The notes below the pieces were generated by a model. That model ran no database searches, was not told the origin of the DNA, and saw nothing but the letters and a program-made list of their open reading frames with translations. The translations under genes were made by a program, and so were the position numbers. Positions 23,591-30,927 of a stretch of DNA of 64,000 nt are shown here, in pieces (position 1 is the stretch's first letter; every line of letters begins with the position of its first letter). The stretch comes from Chitinophagales bacterium (GTDB lineage Bacteria; Bacteroidota; Bacteroidia; Chitinophagales; CAIOSU01). The stretch is taken from the NCBI GenBank assembly GCA_040877935.1, contig JBBDNB010000043.1, forward strand, positions 152,109 to 216,108. Direction: 5' to 3'.

Positions 23591-26293
23591 TTGAAGCCTA
23601 AATCACAAAGCATTATTGCCCTTCTTTTAGGTTTCATTTGCCCCTTATTCGGTCAAAATGAAGCAGATTCCGTATCCATAAGAGTACAAAACGATTTTGA
23701 AAATGTGGATAGTATAAAAGTTTTCAATAAAGCAGATACTTTAACGCTTCCAATTGATAATAAATTCACTCATTTATCAGCAATAAGTTTACAAGAAGCA
23801 GAGGCTGATAGTGCTATTCCTGAAAGCAAATATCAAAAATCCAGTGTAATAGTTTCAAGAGATTCAATTGAAGCCCAGGTAGATTATGAAGCACGGGACT
23901 CTATTATTTACGATATGGTCAATCAGAAAGTGTTTTTATACGGTGATGCAAAAGTAAATTATGAAGATATTGAACTCCGAGCTTATTTTATTGAGCTTGA
24001 TTGGAGCAATAATCAAATAACTGCAGATACCGACACAGATTCGCTGGGAAATCAAATTGACTATACTTATTTCAGTGATAAAGGCCAGGAATATCGCGCA
24101 AAAAAAATCATCTACAATTACCAAACCCAAAAAGGAAAAGTTTATAAGGCACGCACTCAAGAAGGGGAGGGGTATATTCATGGAGAGACAGTGAAAAAAA
24201 TGGAAGATGGTGTATGGTATGGCCGGAAAGGAAAGTATACTACCTGTAATCTGGATGAACCCCACTTTCATATCCAGGCCAATAAAATAAAAATGGTGCC
24301 CGGAAAAGTGATGGTTACCGGTCCTGCTAATTTGGTGATAGAACAAATACCTACGCCACTTTATCTGCCATTTGGCATTTTTCCGATTGATGCGCAAAAA
24401 AAATCGGGAGTGCTACTGCCCGAATATGGTGAGGAAGGTAGTCGTGGCTTTTTCCTGCGGAATGGCGGCTTTTTCTTTGCCTTTTCAGATTATTACAATT
24501 TAGAATTGAGAGGGGATATTTATTCATCGGGAAGTTATGCCATTCGGGCAAATAACCGCTACAACAAGCGCTACAAATACAATGGTGCTGTAAGATTGGA
24601 TTATGGTAGAAACCGCCTGGGGGAACCGCTTTCTCCTGATTTTACTGTTAGCAACGATTTCAGGGTTGTCTGGCAACATCAGCAGGATGCCAAGGCAAGG
24701 CCAGGACATCGTTTCACGGCTGATGTGAATTTCGGTACAAGTAGCTATGATCGCAATTTCTCCAATACTGCACAGCGCATCCAAAATAACAACTTGCGCT
24801 CTAATGTTTCTTACAACCGTTCCTGGCGGGGCACCCCCTTTAGTTTTAGTTTGGATGCAAGCCATTATCAAAACCTCAATACAGGAAATATTGAAGTGAC
24901 ACTGCCCTCTATGAATTTTTCCGTGGCAAGGATTAATCCTTTTAAATCAAAATCTGCTACCGGAAAGAAAAAATGGTATGAAAACATTGGCTTTGCTTAT
25001 AACTTAAGGGCTAAAAACCAGGCCACTGGTGTGGATTCTACATTTTTTGACATGCGCACCTTCGACAATATGCAGTACGGGGTACAGCACAATATTCCCA
25101 TCAATACTTCTTTTACGGTAGCCAAATTCCTGAATATAGAACCGCGCTTTGACTATACCGAGCGCTGGTATTTCAAATCCATCGACAAAGAATGGGATCC
25201 CACCGTTCGCTATGTGTATGAAGGCGACAGCATAGTGGATACCCTTCAGGGGCAAATTGTTACCGATACTTTGCAAGGCTTTAAGGCGGCCCGTGATTTC
25301 AATTTTTCATTAAATATGAGCACTAGGCTTTATGGTATTGTGAATTTTAAAAGCAAAAAGATAAAAGCCATTCGTCATGTTTTTACTCCGAGAATTTCAT
25401 TGAATTACCGGCCTGATTTCGGCACTCCATTTTGGGGCAATTATAAAGAAGTGCAACAGAATGAAGCCGGTGATATTCAGAGATACTCCATTTACCAAGG
25501 GCATGCCCTTTATGGACAGCCTCCCGATGGTATGCGGGCGGGTATTGGGCTAAACCTGGACAACAATCTGGAAATGAAAGTGGCCTCTAAAAAGGATACT
25601 GTCAAAGGTGAGCAGAACATTAAATTGTTGGAAAACTTTAGCGTAAGCACTTTTTATGATTTTGCCAAAGACTCGCTCAACCTGGATCCCATACAGATAA
25701 GAGCATTCACAACCATTGCCAATAAAGTTCGGATTAATTTCAGCACCACTTTAGATCCTTACGGACGCGATGCGGAAAACCGCAGGATCAATACCAGTCG
25801 CTGGGCACAAGACAAAAGATTTGTGCGGATGACGACCACCAGTCTGGCACTTAATACTTCTTTTCGCTCTAAGCAGGGAAATAGAGATGAAGATTTAGAC
25901 CGCTTGCTGATGTGGACACATCCCACGGATTATTATGATTTTACGGTGCCCTGGTCTTTTACTTTGGGCTATAATGTTTCAGTCACCAAAGGAGTGCCCG
26001 AAGACCCTGATCAATTGGATTTTCCCCGTAATTCTGTAGATATGAATATGGACTTGAGCCTTACGCCCAAGTGGAAAATAGCAGTCAACTCAGGCTTTGA
26101 TTTTAATAGGATGGAAGTAACCACGACCAATATCAATATTGTGCGCGACCTGCACTGCTGGGTGCTGAATATTTCCTATACCCCCTTCCCTGTCGAAAGA
26201 CAATTCTACAGCATACAGCTCAATGTGAAATCTTCGGTACTTCAGGACTTGAAACTCAGCAGGAAAAGGGAACGGTTTGATAGTGTATTTTAA
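23591..26293 (+). CDS. LptD-like outer-membrane LPS-assembly protein
   Basis: A 900-residue outer-membrane protein. A signal peptide (SIIALLLGFICPLFGQ) precedes an acidic linker, then an OstA-type N-terminal domain (MVNQKVFLYGDAKVNYEDIE) and a large beta-barrel starting with PLYLPFGIFPI, rich in alternating aromatic strands. LptD inserts lipopolysaccharide into the outer leaflet with LptE. The start is TTG (TTG AAG CCT AAA), which gives a proper positive n-region; no upstream ATG exists. It is divergent from the amidase, MlaD and OstA-like genes. Confidence 0.87.
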   Translation: MKPKSQSIIALLLGFICPLFGQNEADSVSIRVQNDFENVDSIKVFNKADTLTLPIDNKFTHLSAISLQEAEADSAIPESKYQKSSVIVSRDSIEAQVDYEARDSIIYDMVNQKVFLYGDAKVNYEDIELRAYFIELDWSNNQITADTDTDSLGNQIDYTYFSDKGQEYRAKKIIYNYQTQKGKVYKARTQEGEGYIHGETVKKMEDGVWYGRKGKYTTCNLDEPHFHIQANKIKMVPGKVMVTGPANLVIEQIPTPLYLPFGIFPIDAQKKSGVLLPEYGEEGSRGFFLRNGGFFFAFSDYYNLELRGDIYSSGSYAIRANNRYNKRYKYNGAVRLDYGRNRLGEPLSPDFTVSNDFRVVWQHQQDAKARPGHRFTADVNFGTSSYDRNFSNTAQRIQNNNLRSNVSYNRSWRGTPFSFSLDASHYQNLNTGNIEVTLPSMNFSVARINPFKSKSATGKKKWYENIGFAYNLRAKNQATGVDSTFFDMRTFDNMQYGVQHNIPINTSFTVAKFLNIEPRFDYTERWYFKSIDKEWDPTVRYVYEGDSIVDTLQGQIVTDTLQGFKAARDFNFSLNMSTRLYGIVNFKSKKIKAIRHVFTPRISLNYRPDFGTPFWGNYKEVQQNEAGDIQRYSIYQGHALYGQPPDGMRAGIGLNLDNNLEMKVASKKDTVKGEQNIKLLENFSVSTFYDFAKDSLNLDPIQIRAFTTIANKVRINFSTTLDPYGRDAENRRINTSRWAQDKRFVRMTTTSLALNTSFRSKQGNRDEDLDRLLMWTHPTDYYDFTVPWSFTLGYNVSVTKGVPEDPDQLDFPRNSVDMNMDLSLTPKWKIAVNSGFDFNRMEVTTTNINIVRDLHCWVLNISYTPFPVERQFYSIQLNVKSSVLQDLKLSRKRERFDSVF

Positions 26294-26397
26294 GGATTAA
26301 ATTTTAATACTATTTTAACTATTTAGAGTCTGCCTATAAAGTCGAGGGTCTGCTTCAGAATGTTCGAGTTCGAGCTTGCCTGTCCGCCCGGACAAAT

Positions 26398-26426
26398 CCT
26401 GCCCGAATGACTTCGTTCAGACGGGC
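26398..26426. repeat. GC-rich hairpin, CCTGCCCG type
   Basis: TGCCCG (26400-26405) pairs with CGGGCA (26421-26426) in a GC-rich patch, opening with the CCTGCCCG core shared by the modules at 7789, 27847, 42565 and 62283. Confidence 0.5.
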
Positions 26427-26603
26427 ATTCGGACCGGCACGAAGCCATTTCTGCAAAGGCGGGAAATCTCTATCTATGAAAATGAACTGTTGTTGAAGAT
26501 GCTAAAATCCAATTCATCGTATTTACATTTGCCAAATACTTCTGTTCGCCACCTGTCCCGACCTTTCAGTTATGGAGCGGGTATTCAGCACTGAACTGGT
26601 TTA

Positions 26604-26705
26604 TTTTACTCGATAATCGAGATTTGAATGCTCAGAGGCTTGCCTCGTAATCAAAAGTATTTTTTCCAAATAAATGCCTCGTGGGCTTGCCCCGAGGTTG
26701 TTTAC
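26604..26705 (+). repeat. Dispersed hairpin element, copy B (102 bp)
   Basis: It opens TTTTACTCGATAATCGAG and ends GAGGTTGTTTAC, like copy A, but lacks the CCTGCCCG module: ATTTGAATGCTCAGAGGCTT follows the palindrome directly. It contains the same CCTCGTGGGC-TT-GCCCCGAGG hairpin and lies 88 bp upstream of the isomerase start. Confidence 0.85.
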
Positions 26706-26793
26706 CGTAGCAGTTTTCCGCTTTCCATAAATATTAATGGGAATATCCTTTTCTTTGCGTAGAATTTAAAACAAAGTATAAAAGCGGAATACT

Positions 26794-27786
26794 ATGAAAT
26801 CGATGGACCAACTGATTAGTGATTTTACACTACAAGTAAAAGAAGCCCTGGAAATTGCTTCAAAAATAAAGACCACTCCTGCCGAAAATGAAATCAGGAA
26901 TGTGGTTGTAAGCGGATTGGGGGGCAGCGGAATTGGAGGCAATATGGCCGCAGACCTGAATGCCGATCAGTTGAAAGTCCCTTTTGTAGTTAATAAAGAT
27001 TACTTTCTTCCAAGTTTTGTAGATCAACACACGCTTTTTATCGCATCATCCTATTCCGGAAATACGGAAGAAACCCTCAATGCTTTTAAATTGGCACTTG
27101 AAAAAGGAGCTAAAATAGTTTGTATCAGTTCTGGAGGGAAATTGGTAGAACTGGCGAAAAAGCACAATTTAGATCACGTAGTTGTGCCAGGTGGGCAACC
27201 GCCAAGAGCGAGCTTGGGTTATTCATTGGTTCAGCAATTGGCTGTTTTACATGCATTTGGATTAACCAGCAATAAAGTTATAAAAGAGCTGAATGCAGCG
27301 GTTGAATTGCTGGACAATAAAGAAGAAAGCATAAAGGAAGACGCCAAGGCATTGGCCGCTCGATTGGTGGGCAAAATCCCCATGATTTACAGTACTACGC
27401 CCATCGCTTCTGTTGGGGTGCGCTTTAAGCAGCAAATCAATGAGAATGCCAAGATGCTTTGCTGGGAACATGCAGTGCCTGAAATGAACCACAATGAACT
27501 GGTGGGCTGGCGCAAAAAAAGTGCCGATTGGGCACCGGTGTTCCTACGCACCAAAGACGATTATGAGCGCAACAAACAGCGCATTGAATTGAACAAGGAA
27601 ATTATTTCAAAATATGCTTCCGATATTATTGAAATTTGGTCGGAAGGAAAAAACCTCACGGAACATTTTATGTACCTCATCCATTTAACCGATTGGGTTT
27701 CTTATTACATTGCCGAACTGACCAATACAGATGCTGTAGAGGTAAATGTGATCGATTACCTAAAAGGTTCGCTTGCTAAATCATAG
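26794..27786 (+). CDS. Bifunctional phosphoglucose/phosphomannose isomerase
   Basis: A 330-residue cytoplasmic sugar isomerase built of two SIS domains. The first shows VVVSGLGGSGIGGNMAAD (residues about 37-54) and the substrate loop SSYSGNTEET. The GGQPPRASLGYSL segment, EHAVPEMNHNELVGW and the PGI/PMI-type C-terminus place it in the small bifunctional family that interconverts glucose-6-P, fructose-6-P and mannose-6-P. It may feed sugar nucleotide synthesis. Repeat element C begins on the last base of its TAG stop and fills the gap to lipB. Confidence 0.9.
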   Translation: MKSMDQLISDFTLQVKEALEIASKIKTTPAENEIRNVVVSGLGGSGIGGNMAADLNADQLKVPFVVNKDYFLPSFVDQHTLFIASSYSGNTEETLNAFKLALEKGAKIVCISSGGKLVELAKKHNLDHVVVPGGQPPRASLGYSLVQQLAVLHAFGLTSNKVIKELNAAVELLDNKEESIKEDAKALAARLVGKIPMIYSTTPIASVGVRFKQQINENAKMLCWEHAVPEMNHNELVGWRKKSADWAPVFLRTKDDYERNKQRIELNKEIISKYASDIIEIWSEGKNLTEHFMYLIHLTDWVSYYIAELTNTDAVEVNVIDYLKGSLAKS

Positions 27787-27907
27787 TAAACTACCTTGGG
27801 GTAAGCCCACTATGCATTTATTAGGAAATTATTTTTGAATTCGAGGCCTGCCCAACTAAGCAGGCGGGCAAACCTCGGTGTATTAAAATCTCGATTATCG
27901 AGTAAAA
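27786..27907 (-). repeat. Dispersed hairpin element, copy C (122 bp)
   Basis: The reverse orientation of copy A: it begins GTAAACTACC, overlapping the isomerase stop codon by one base, and ends ATCTCGATTATCGAGTAAAA one base before the lipB ATG at 27909. The CCTGCCCAACTAAGCAGGCG module (from 27847) sits inside the CGAGG hairpin, not beside the palindrome as in A and E. The CCTCG-GGGC hairpin is more diverged than in other copies. Confidence 0.8.
27847..27868. repeat. GC module inside element C
   Basis: CCTGCCCAACTAAGCAGGCG forms a CCTGC/GCAGG hairpin and differs by a few bases from the modules in elements A and E. Confidence 0.6.
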
Positions 27908-27908
27908 T

Positions 27909-28631
27909 ATGGTGCCAATACAATTGATTGATATCGGAATTACGCCCTACAAAGATGCCTGGGAATTGCAAGAGGAATATTTCAATCAGATTGTAAGCGA
28001 AAAGAAAAACAAAGGGCATATGCCCGGCAAAGCGCAAAAGGATTTTACCAATAATTATTTAATATTTTGCGAGCATCCGCACGTGATTACACTTGGCAAA
28101 TCAGGAAAGAAAGAACACCTTTTACTGAATGATGCACTTTTGGAAAAACACAAAGTGGATTTTTTTTCTATCAATAGGGGCGGGGATATCACCTATCACG
28201 GACCGGAGCAAATCGTAGCTTATCCGGTGATTAATTTGGATAATTTCTTTAGCGATATCCACAAGTATATGCGCAATTTGGAGGAAGTAATTATTCGAGT
28301 ATTGGATGAATATGGAATCGAAGGAGAGCGCATTGAGGGCGCAACGGGCGTGTGGCTGGACAAGGACAATCCTGCAAAGTGTCGTAAAATATGTGCTATG
28401 GGCGTGCGCACCAGCCGGTGGGTGGCCATGCATGGTTTGGCATTGAATGTAAATAATGATCTTTCATTTTTCGACTTTATTATTCCCTGCGGAATTTCCG
28501 ATAAAAAAGTGAGCTCACTTAAGCAGGAACTGGGCAGAACAATTGATAAAGCAGAAGTGAAAGCAAAGATTCTGAAACATTTCGGCACTATTTTCAATGC
28601 GGAGTTTGTAAGAATTTCCATAAATGCATAG
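27909..28631 (+). CDS. lipB: Lipoyl(octanoyl) transferase
   Basis: A 240-residue enzyme that moves octanoyl from acyl carrier protein to lipoyl domains, the first step of lipoate assembly. Family motifs are RGGDITYHGPEQIVAYPVI, KICAMGVRTSRWVAMHGLALNV (with the active-site lysine) and the catalytic cysteine in IIPCGISDK. The N-terminal extension of about 40 residues relative to short LipB forms is common in Bacteroidota. Repeat element C ends one base before the ATG, so element C must carry or transmit the transcription signal for this gene. Confidence 0.94.
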   Translation: MVPIQLIDIGITPYKDAWELQEEYFNQIVSEKKNKGHMPGKAQKDFTNNYLIFCEHPHVITLGKSGKKEHLLLNDALLEKHKVDFFSINRGGDITYHGPEQIVAYPVINLDNFFSDIHKYMRNLEEVIIRVLDEYGIEGERIEGATGVWLDKDNPAKCRKICAMGVRTSRWVAMHGLALNVNNDLSFFDFIIPCGISDKKVSSLKQELGRTIDKAEVKAKILKHFGTIFNAEFVRISINA

Positions 28632-28639
28632 GTTAGAAT

Positions 28640-28681
28640 GCCACTAATGCACGAATGGTTTTTTAATAGCCACAAATGCAC
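28640..28681. repeat. Left flanking repeat of the GxxExxY gene
   Basis: GCCACTAATGCACGAAT (28640-28656) and GCCACAAATGCACGAAT (28669-28685) are tandem near-copies 29 bp apart. The second pairs with GTGCATTTGTGGC at 29150-29162 on the other side of the gene as a perfect 13-bp inverted repeat. Confidence 0.75.
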
Positions 28682-28722
28682 GAATATCTCTTGTTTTTAA
28701 AACAATGATTTTAGTAGATGTT

Positions 28723-29097
28723 TTAGAATACTATTCTTTTATGATTTAGTCTTAGTTCTCCAAAGTTTACAATCAAAGCCAATCTGTTATCTGATACCTT
28801 TAGGTAATTTATGGCTTGTGCAATAAATTCATCAGAAATTCCCTGTACTGCTTTTACCTCAAGGATAATCTTATCCATAACTACAAAATCTGCATAGAAA
28901 TAATGGGGTAGGGTAATTTCCTTGTAATTCACCTTGTACTCTTTTTCCCGTTCATATGGGATTTTGTTTTTTCTGAATTCATACTCCAACGCATCTTTAT
29001 AGACAATTTCCAAAAAACCTGCTCCAAGATTGTTATGGACTTCCATACAGACTCCTATTATTTGATAGCTCTCCTCTTTGTAGATGATATTATTCAT
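28723..29097 (-). CDS. GxxExxY family protein
   Basis: A 124-residue protein with the name-giving motif GAGFLEIVY near residue 25, and a PD-(D/E)xK-nuclease-like core ADFVVMDKIILEVKAV with the usual following QAINYLK. It is full length for the family, which is of unknown function and found scattered across bacteria, often between short repeats. Perfect 13-bp inverted repeats flank it here, which suggests it moved or moves as a small unit. No partner gene is obvious. Confidence 0.9.
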   Translation of the reverse strand: MNNIIYKEESYQIIGVCMEVHNNLGAGFLEIVYKDALEYEFRKNKIPYEREKEYKVNYKEITLPHYFYADFVVMDKIILEVKAVQGISDEFIAQAINYLKVSDNRLALIVNFGELRLNHKRIVF

Positions 29098-29149
29098 ATA
29101 AGACGGTTTTCTTCAGTAGTACATAAATATAAATTATTTTCTTTTATTA

Positions 29150-29162
29150 GTGCATTTGTGGC
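29150..29162. repeat. Right flanking repeat of the GxxExxY gene
   Basis: GTGCATTTGTGGC is the exact reverse complement of GCCACAAATGCAC at 28669-28681. The two face each other across the gene. Confidence 0.75.
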
Positions 29163-29219
29163 AATTGATACAACTGACAATTTTTAAAAACAAGGGGCTA
29201 ATCAGGCACTATTTAGGCT

Positions 29220-29227
29220 TATATTTG
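29220..29227 (+). promoter_or_regulatory. -7 box TATATTTG
   Basis: TATATTTG fits TAnnTTTG and lies 37 bases before the ATG at 29265, giving a leader of about 30 bases. Confidence 0.45.
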
Positions 29228-29264
29228 TTAGGATTTTTGAAAATTTTATAAGAAGACTAAGGTC

Positions 29265-29666
29265 ATGATCAAAGACATTGATTTTAGAAAGACAGAGCAT
29301 ATTGTTCTGGCGGCCACGCCCATCCTGGATGAGGATACCGATGATTGGAAAGTTTTTTTAGTCAACCTGGCAGATGAACCGATCAATGATGTAATGGTAA
29401 GTTCTGTCGGCTTTGGTGAAAAAGACGATGAACAGGTGAAAACTTCAGAACTGCGTCAACATTTCGATCTTGTAAAAGGGAAGGCAGCTGTTGCTATTGA
29501 ATTGATTACCGATGAACTCAAGGGCATTAGCAATCAGTTTTGGGTGAGTTACTGGTACAATGGAAAATTACACGATAAAAAATATGTGTTCCTCAGTGAG
29601 AGCATTGTTGAGGAAAATATGATCAATGTGCCGCTGATTGATAAAAAAGGGGTGGTTTTGAAGTAG
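29265..29666 (+). CDS. Conserved-looking cytoplasmic protein, function unknown
   Basis: A 133-residue soluble acidic protein without signal peptide or membrane segment. It looks like one beta-rich domain: DDWKVFLVNLADEPINDVMVSSVGFG, then FWVSYWYNGKLHDKKYVF and NVPLIDKKGVVLK. I do not recognise a named family. It has its own promoter box and is followed by an unusual C-depleted spacer. The codon use and the clean start at ATG 29265 support a real gene. Confidence 0.72.
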   Translation: MIKDIDFRKTEHIVLAATPILDEDTDDWKVFLVNLADEPINDVMVSSVGFGEKDDEQVKTSELRQHFDLVKGKAAVAIELITDELKGISNQFWVSYWYNGKLHDKKYVFLSESIVEENMINVPLIDKKGVVLK

Positions 29667-30022
29667 GAATGTAGAAGAAGATAGAAATATAATGGAAATA
29701 AGGTTGAAATAGGTTGATGAAAGAAGCTGAAAGTTAGAGGATAGAAGTTGGAAGTTAGAATGTAGAAGTTGAGTTTTGGTGATGTGAAATTGAAATAAAT
29801 GGATGTACGGTTGGGATAAAATGGAAATATAGTTGAGATAAATTGAAATAGATAAATAGAAGCTGGAAGTTAGAGGATAGAGGTTAGAATTTGGTGATAT
29901 GAAATTGAAATATAGTTGAGATAGATGGAAGTATAGTTGAAATAAATTGAAATAAATAGTAGGAAAAAAGTGGAAATAGGTGGATATTGAAAGTTTGTGA
30001 TTGGAAGTTATAATGTAAATGT
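29667..30022 (+). repeat. C-depleted, purine-rich degenerate repeat tract
   Basis: About 355 bp in which the plus strand contains only three C residues. It is built of degenerate units such as GTTGAAATA, GAAGTTAGAGGATAGAAG and GGTGATATGAAATTGAAATA. A block starting GAAGCTGAAAGTTAGAGGAT (29723) recurs as GAAGCTGGAAGTTAGAGGAT (29859), and GGTGATGTGAAATTGAAATA (29778) recurs at 29893. Stop codons occur in all frames, so it is not coding. It separates the core part from the accessory region. Confidence 0.8.
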
Positions 30023-30817
30023 ATGAAATATAAAATTAATTCAAAAGTATTCGATTTAAATATTAATCAGGAGACTATTAATGATTCAAGCATTGATTTT
30101 TCCCATACTGATTTATACAGCAAAGAGGTTCCATGGTTTGAAAAAGGATATACTCCCTTAGAGATTTCCGTTGAGTTTATTGAAAATATTAGAAACGCTG
30201 CAACCGACTTTATATCTAGTAGAGTAAAAGATATCACTTCAAAGCCACTAACTAACTTGGAAGACTATCACAAGCTTATTAGCACTAACGAAACGCATCT
30301 TGAAATTATCAAAAAAATCGGTAAGCTTTTGGATACTGAGCTTTTAGGAATAAACACGGCTTATTTAACCCAGGAAGTGAAGCGGGTATGTAAAATTGAT
30401 GCTGATATTAGTTGTAAAAATGTATGTGATATAAGGATATTTAGGCCTTACCGAGGTGATATGATGGATAATAATCCATTGCATAGAGATACCTGGCTAA
30501 AGCCCTTGAATAATTGTTTAAATGTTTATATACCACTGGCCGGAAGTAATGAATTGAGTTCTTTGAGTTTAATTCCAGGAAGTCATCTATGGAAAGGGAG
30601 GGAGGTAGAAAGAACCAAAACCAACGCATATTATAACAATATTCAGTATGGACTTCCCTCTGTATCTAATATTTCGAGAGACTATGAGATTGTTAGACCT
30701 GAGTTAAAACAAAATGAAATCCTTATATTCTCCTCAAATATAATTCATGGTGGGGCTGTTAATTTAAATGAAGATTTAACCAGGGTTTCAATAGAAATAA
30801 GATTTTGGGAAAATTAA
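30023..30817 (+). CDS. Phytanoyl-CoA dioxygenase-like (PhyH/2OG-Fe(II)) oxygenase
   Basis: A 264-residue protein. The iron ligands of a 2-oxoglutarate oxygenase are readable: HRD with H154 and D156, H242 in NIIHGGAV, and an arginine at R254 for 2-oxoglutarate. The double-stranded beta-helix shows VYIPLAGSNELSSLSLIPGSHLW. Such enzymes hydroxylate small molecules or carrier-bound substrates. It is diverged from the two other PhyH proteins here (35878, 48899). It starts at ATG 30023 at the end of the C-depleted tract and precedes a radical SAM gene by 110 bp. Confidence 0.82.
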   Translation: MKYKINSKVFDLNINQETINDSSIDFSHTDLYSKEVPWFEKGYTPLEISVEFIENIRNAATDFISSRVKDITSKPLTNLEDYHKLISTNETHLEIIKKIGKLLDTELLGINTAYLTQEVKRVCKIDADISCKNVCDIRIFRPYRGDMMDNNPLHRDTWLKPLNNCLNVYIPLAGSNELSSLSLIPGSHLWKGREVERTKTNAYYNNIQYGLPSVSNISRDYEIVRPELKQNEILIFSSNIIHGGAVNLNEDLTRVSIEIRFWEN

Positions 30818-30927
30818 TTTTGCATTGTTTGCTAAACATATTTTCATTCGACATTCCTCAATTAATTTATTATCTTAATCATTCGATTCACACAAATAGG
30901 CGTTGGGTTATTTTAATTACATGATTT

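Larger units (their letters stand above)
26294..26793. other. Non-coding spacer with GC-rich hairpins and repeat element B
   Basis: No gene is supported; a 72-codon frame at 26376 has a composition set by GC-rich repeat DNA. The left part holds hairpins TGTCCG-CC-CGGACA (from 26381) and TGCCCG/CGGGCA (from 26400); repeat element B is at 26604-26705. TTTCTTTG at 26750-26757, one base off TAnnTTTG, may start the isomerase gene. Confidence 0.6.

Noticed and set aside
26376-26594. 72-codon frame in the spacer before the isomerase
   Set aside because: The first third is made of GC-rich hairpin repeat DNA, and the product has no family features.
29667-30022. CRISPR array or diversity-generating template repeat
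   Set aside because: Units are degenerate and of uneven spacing, with no regular spacers, no cas genes and no reverse transcriptase nearby.
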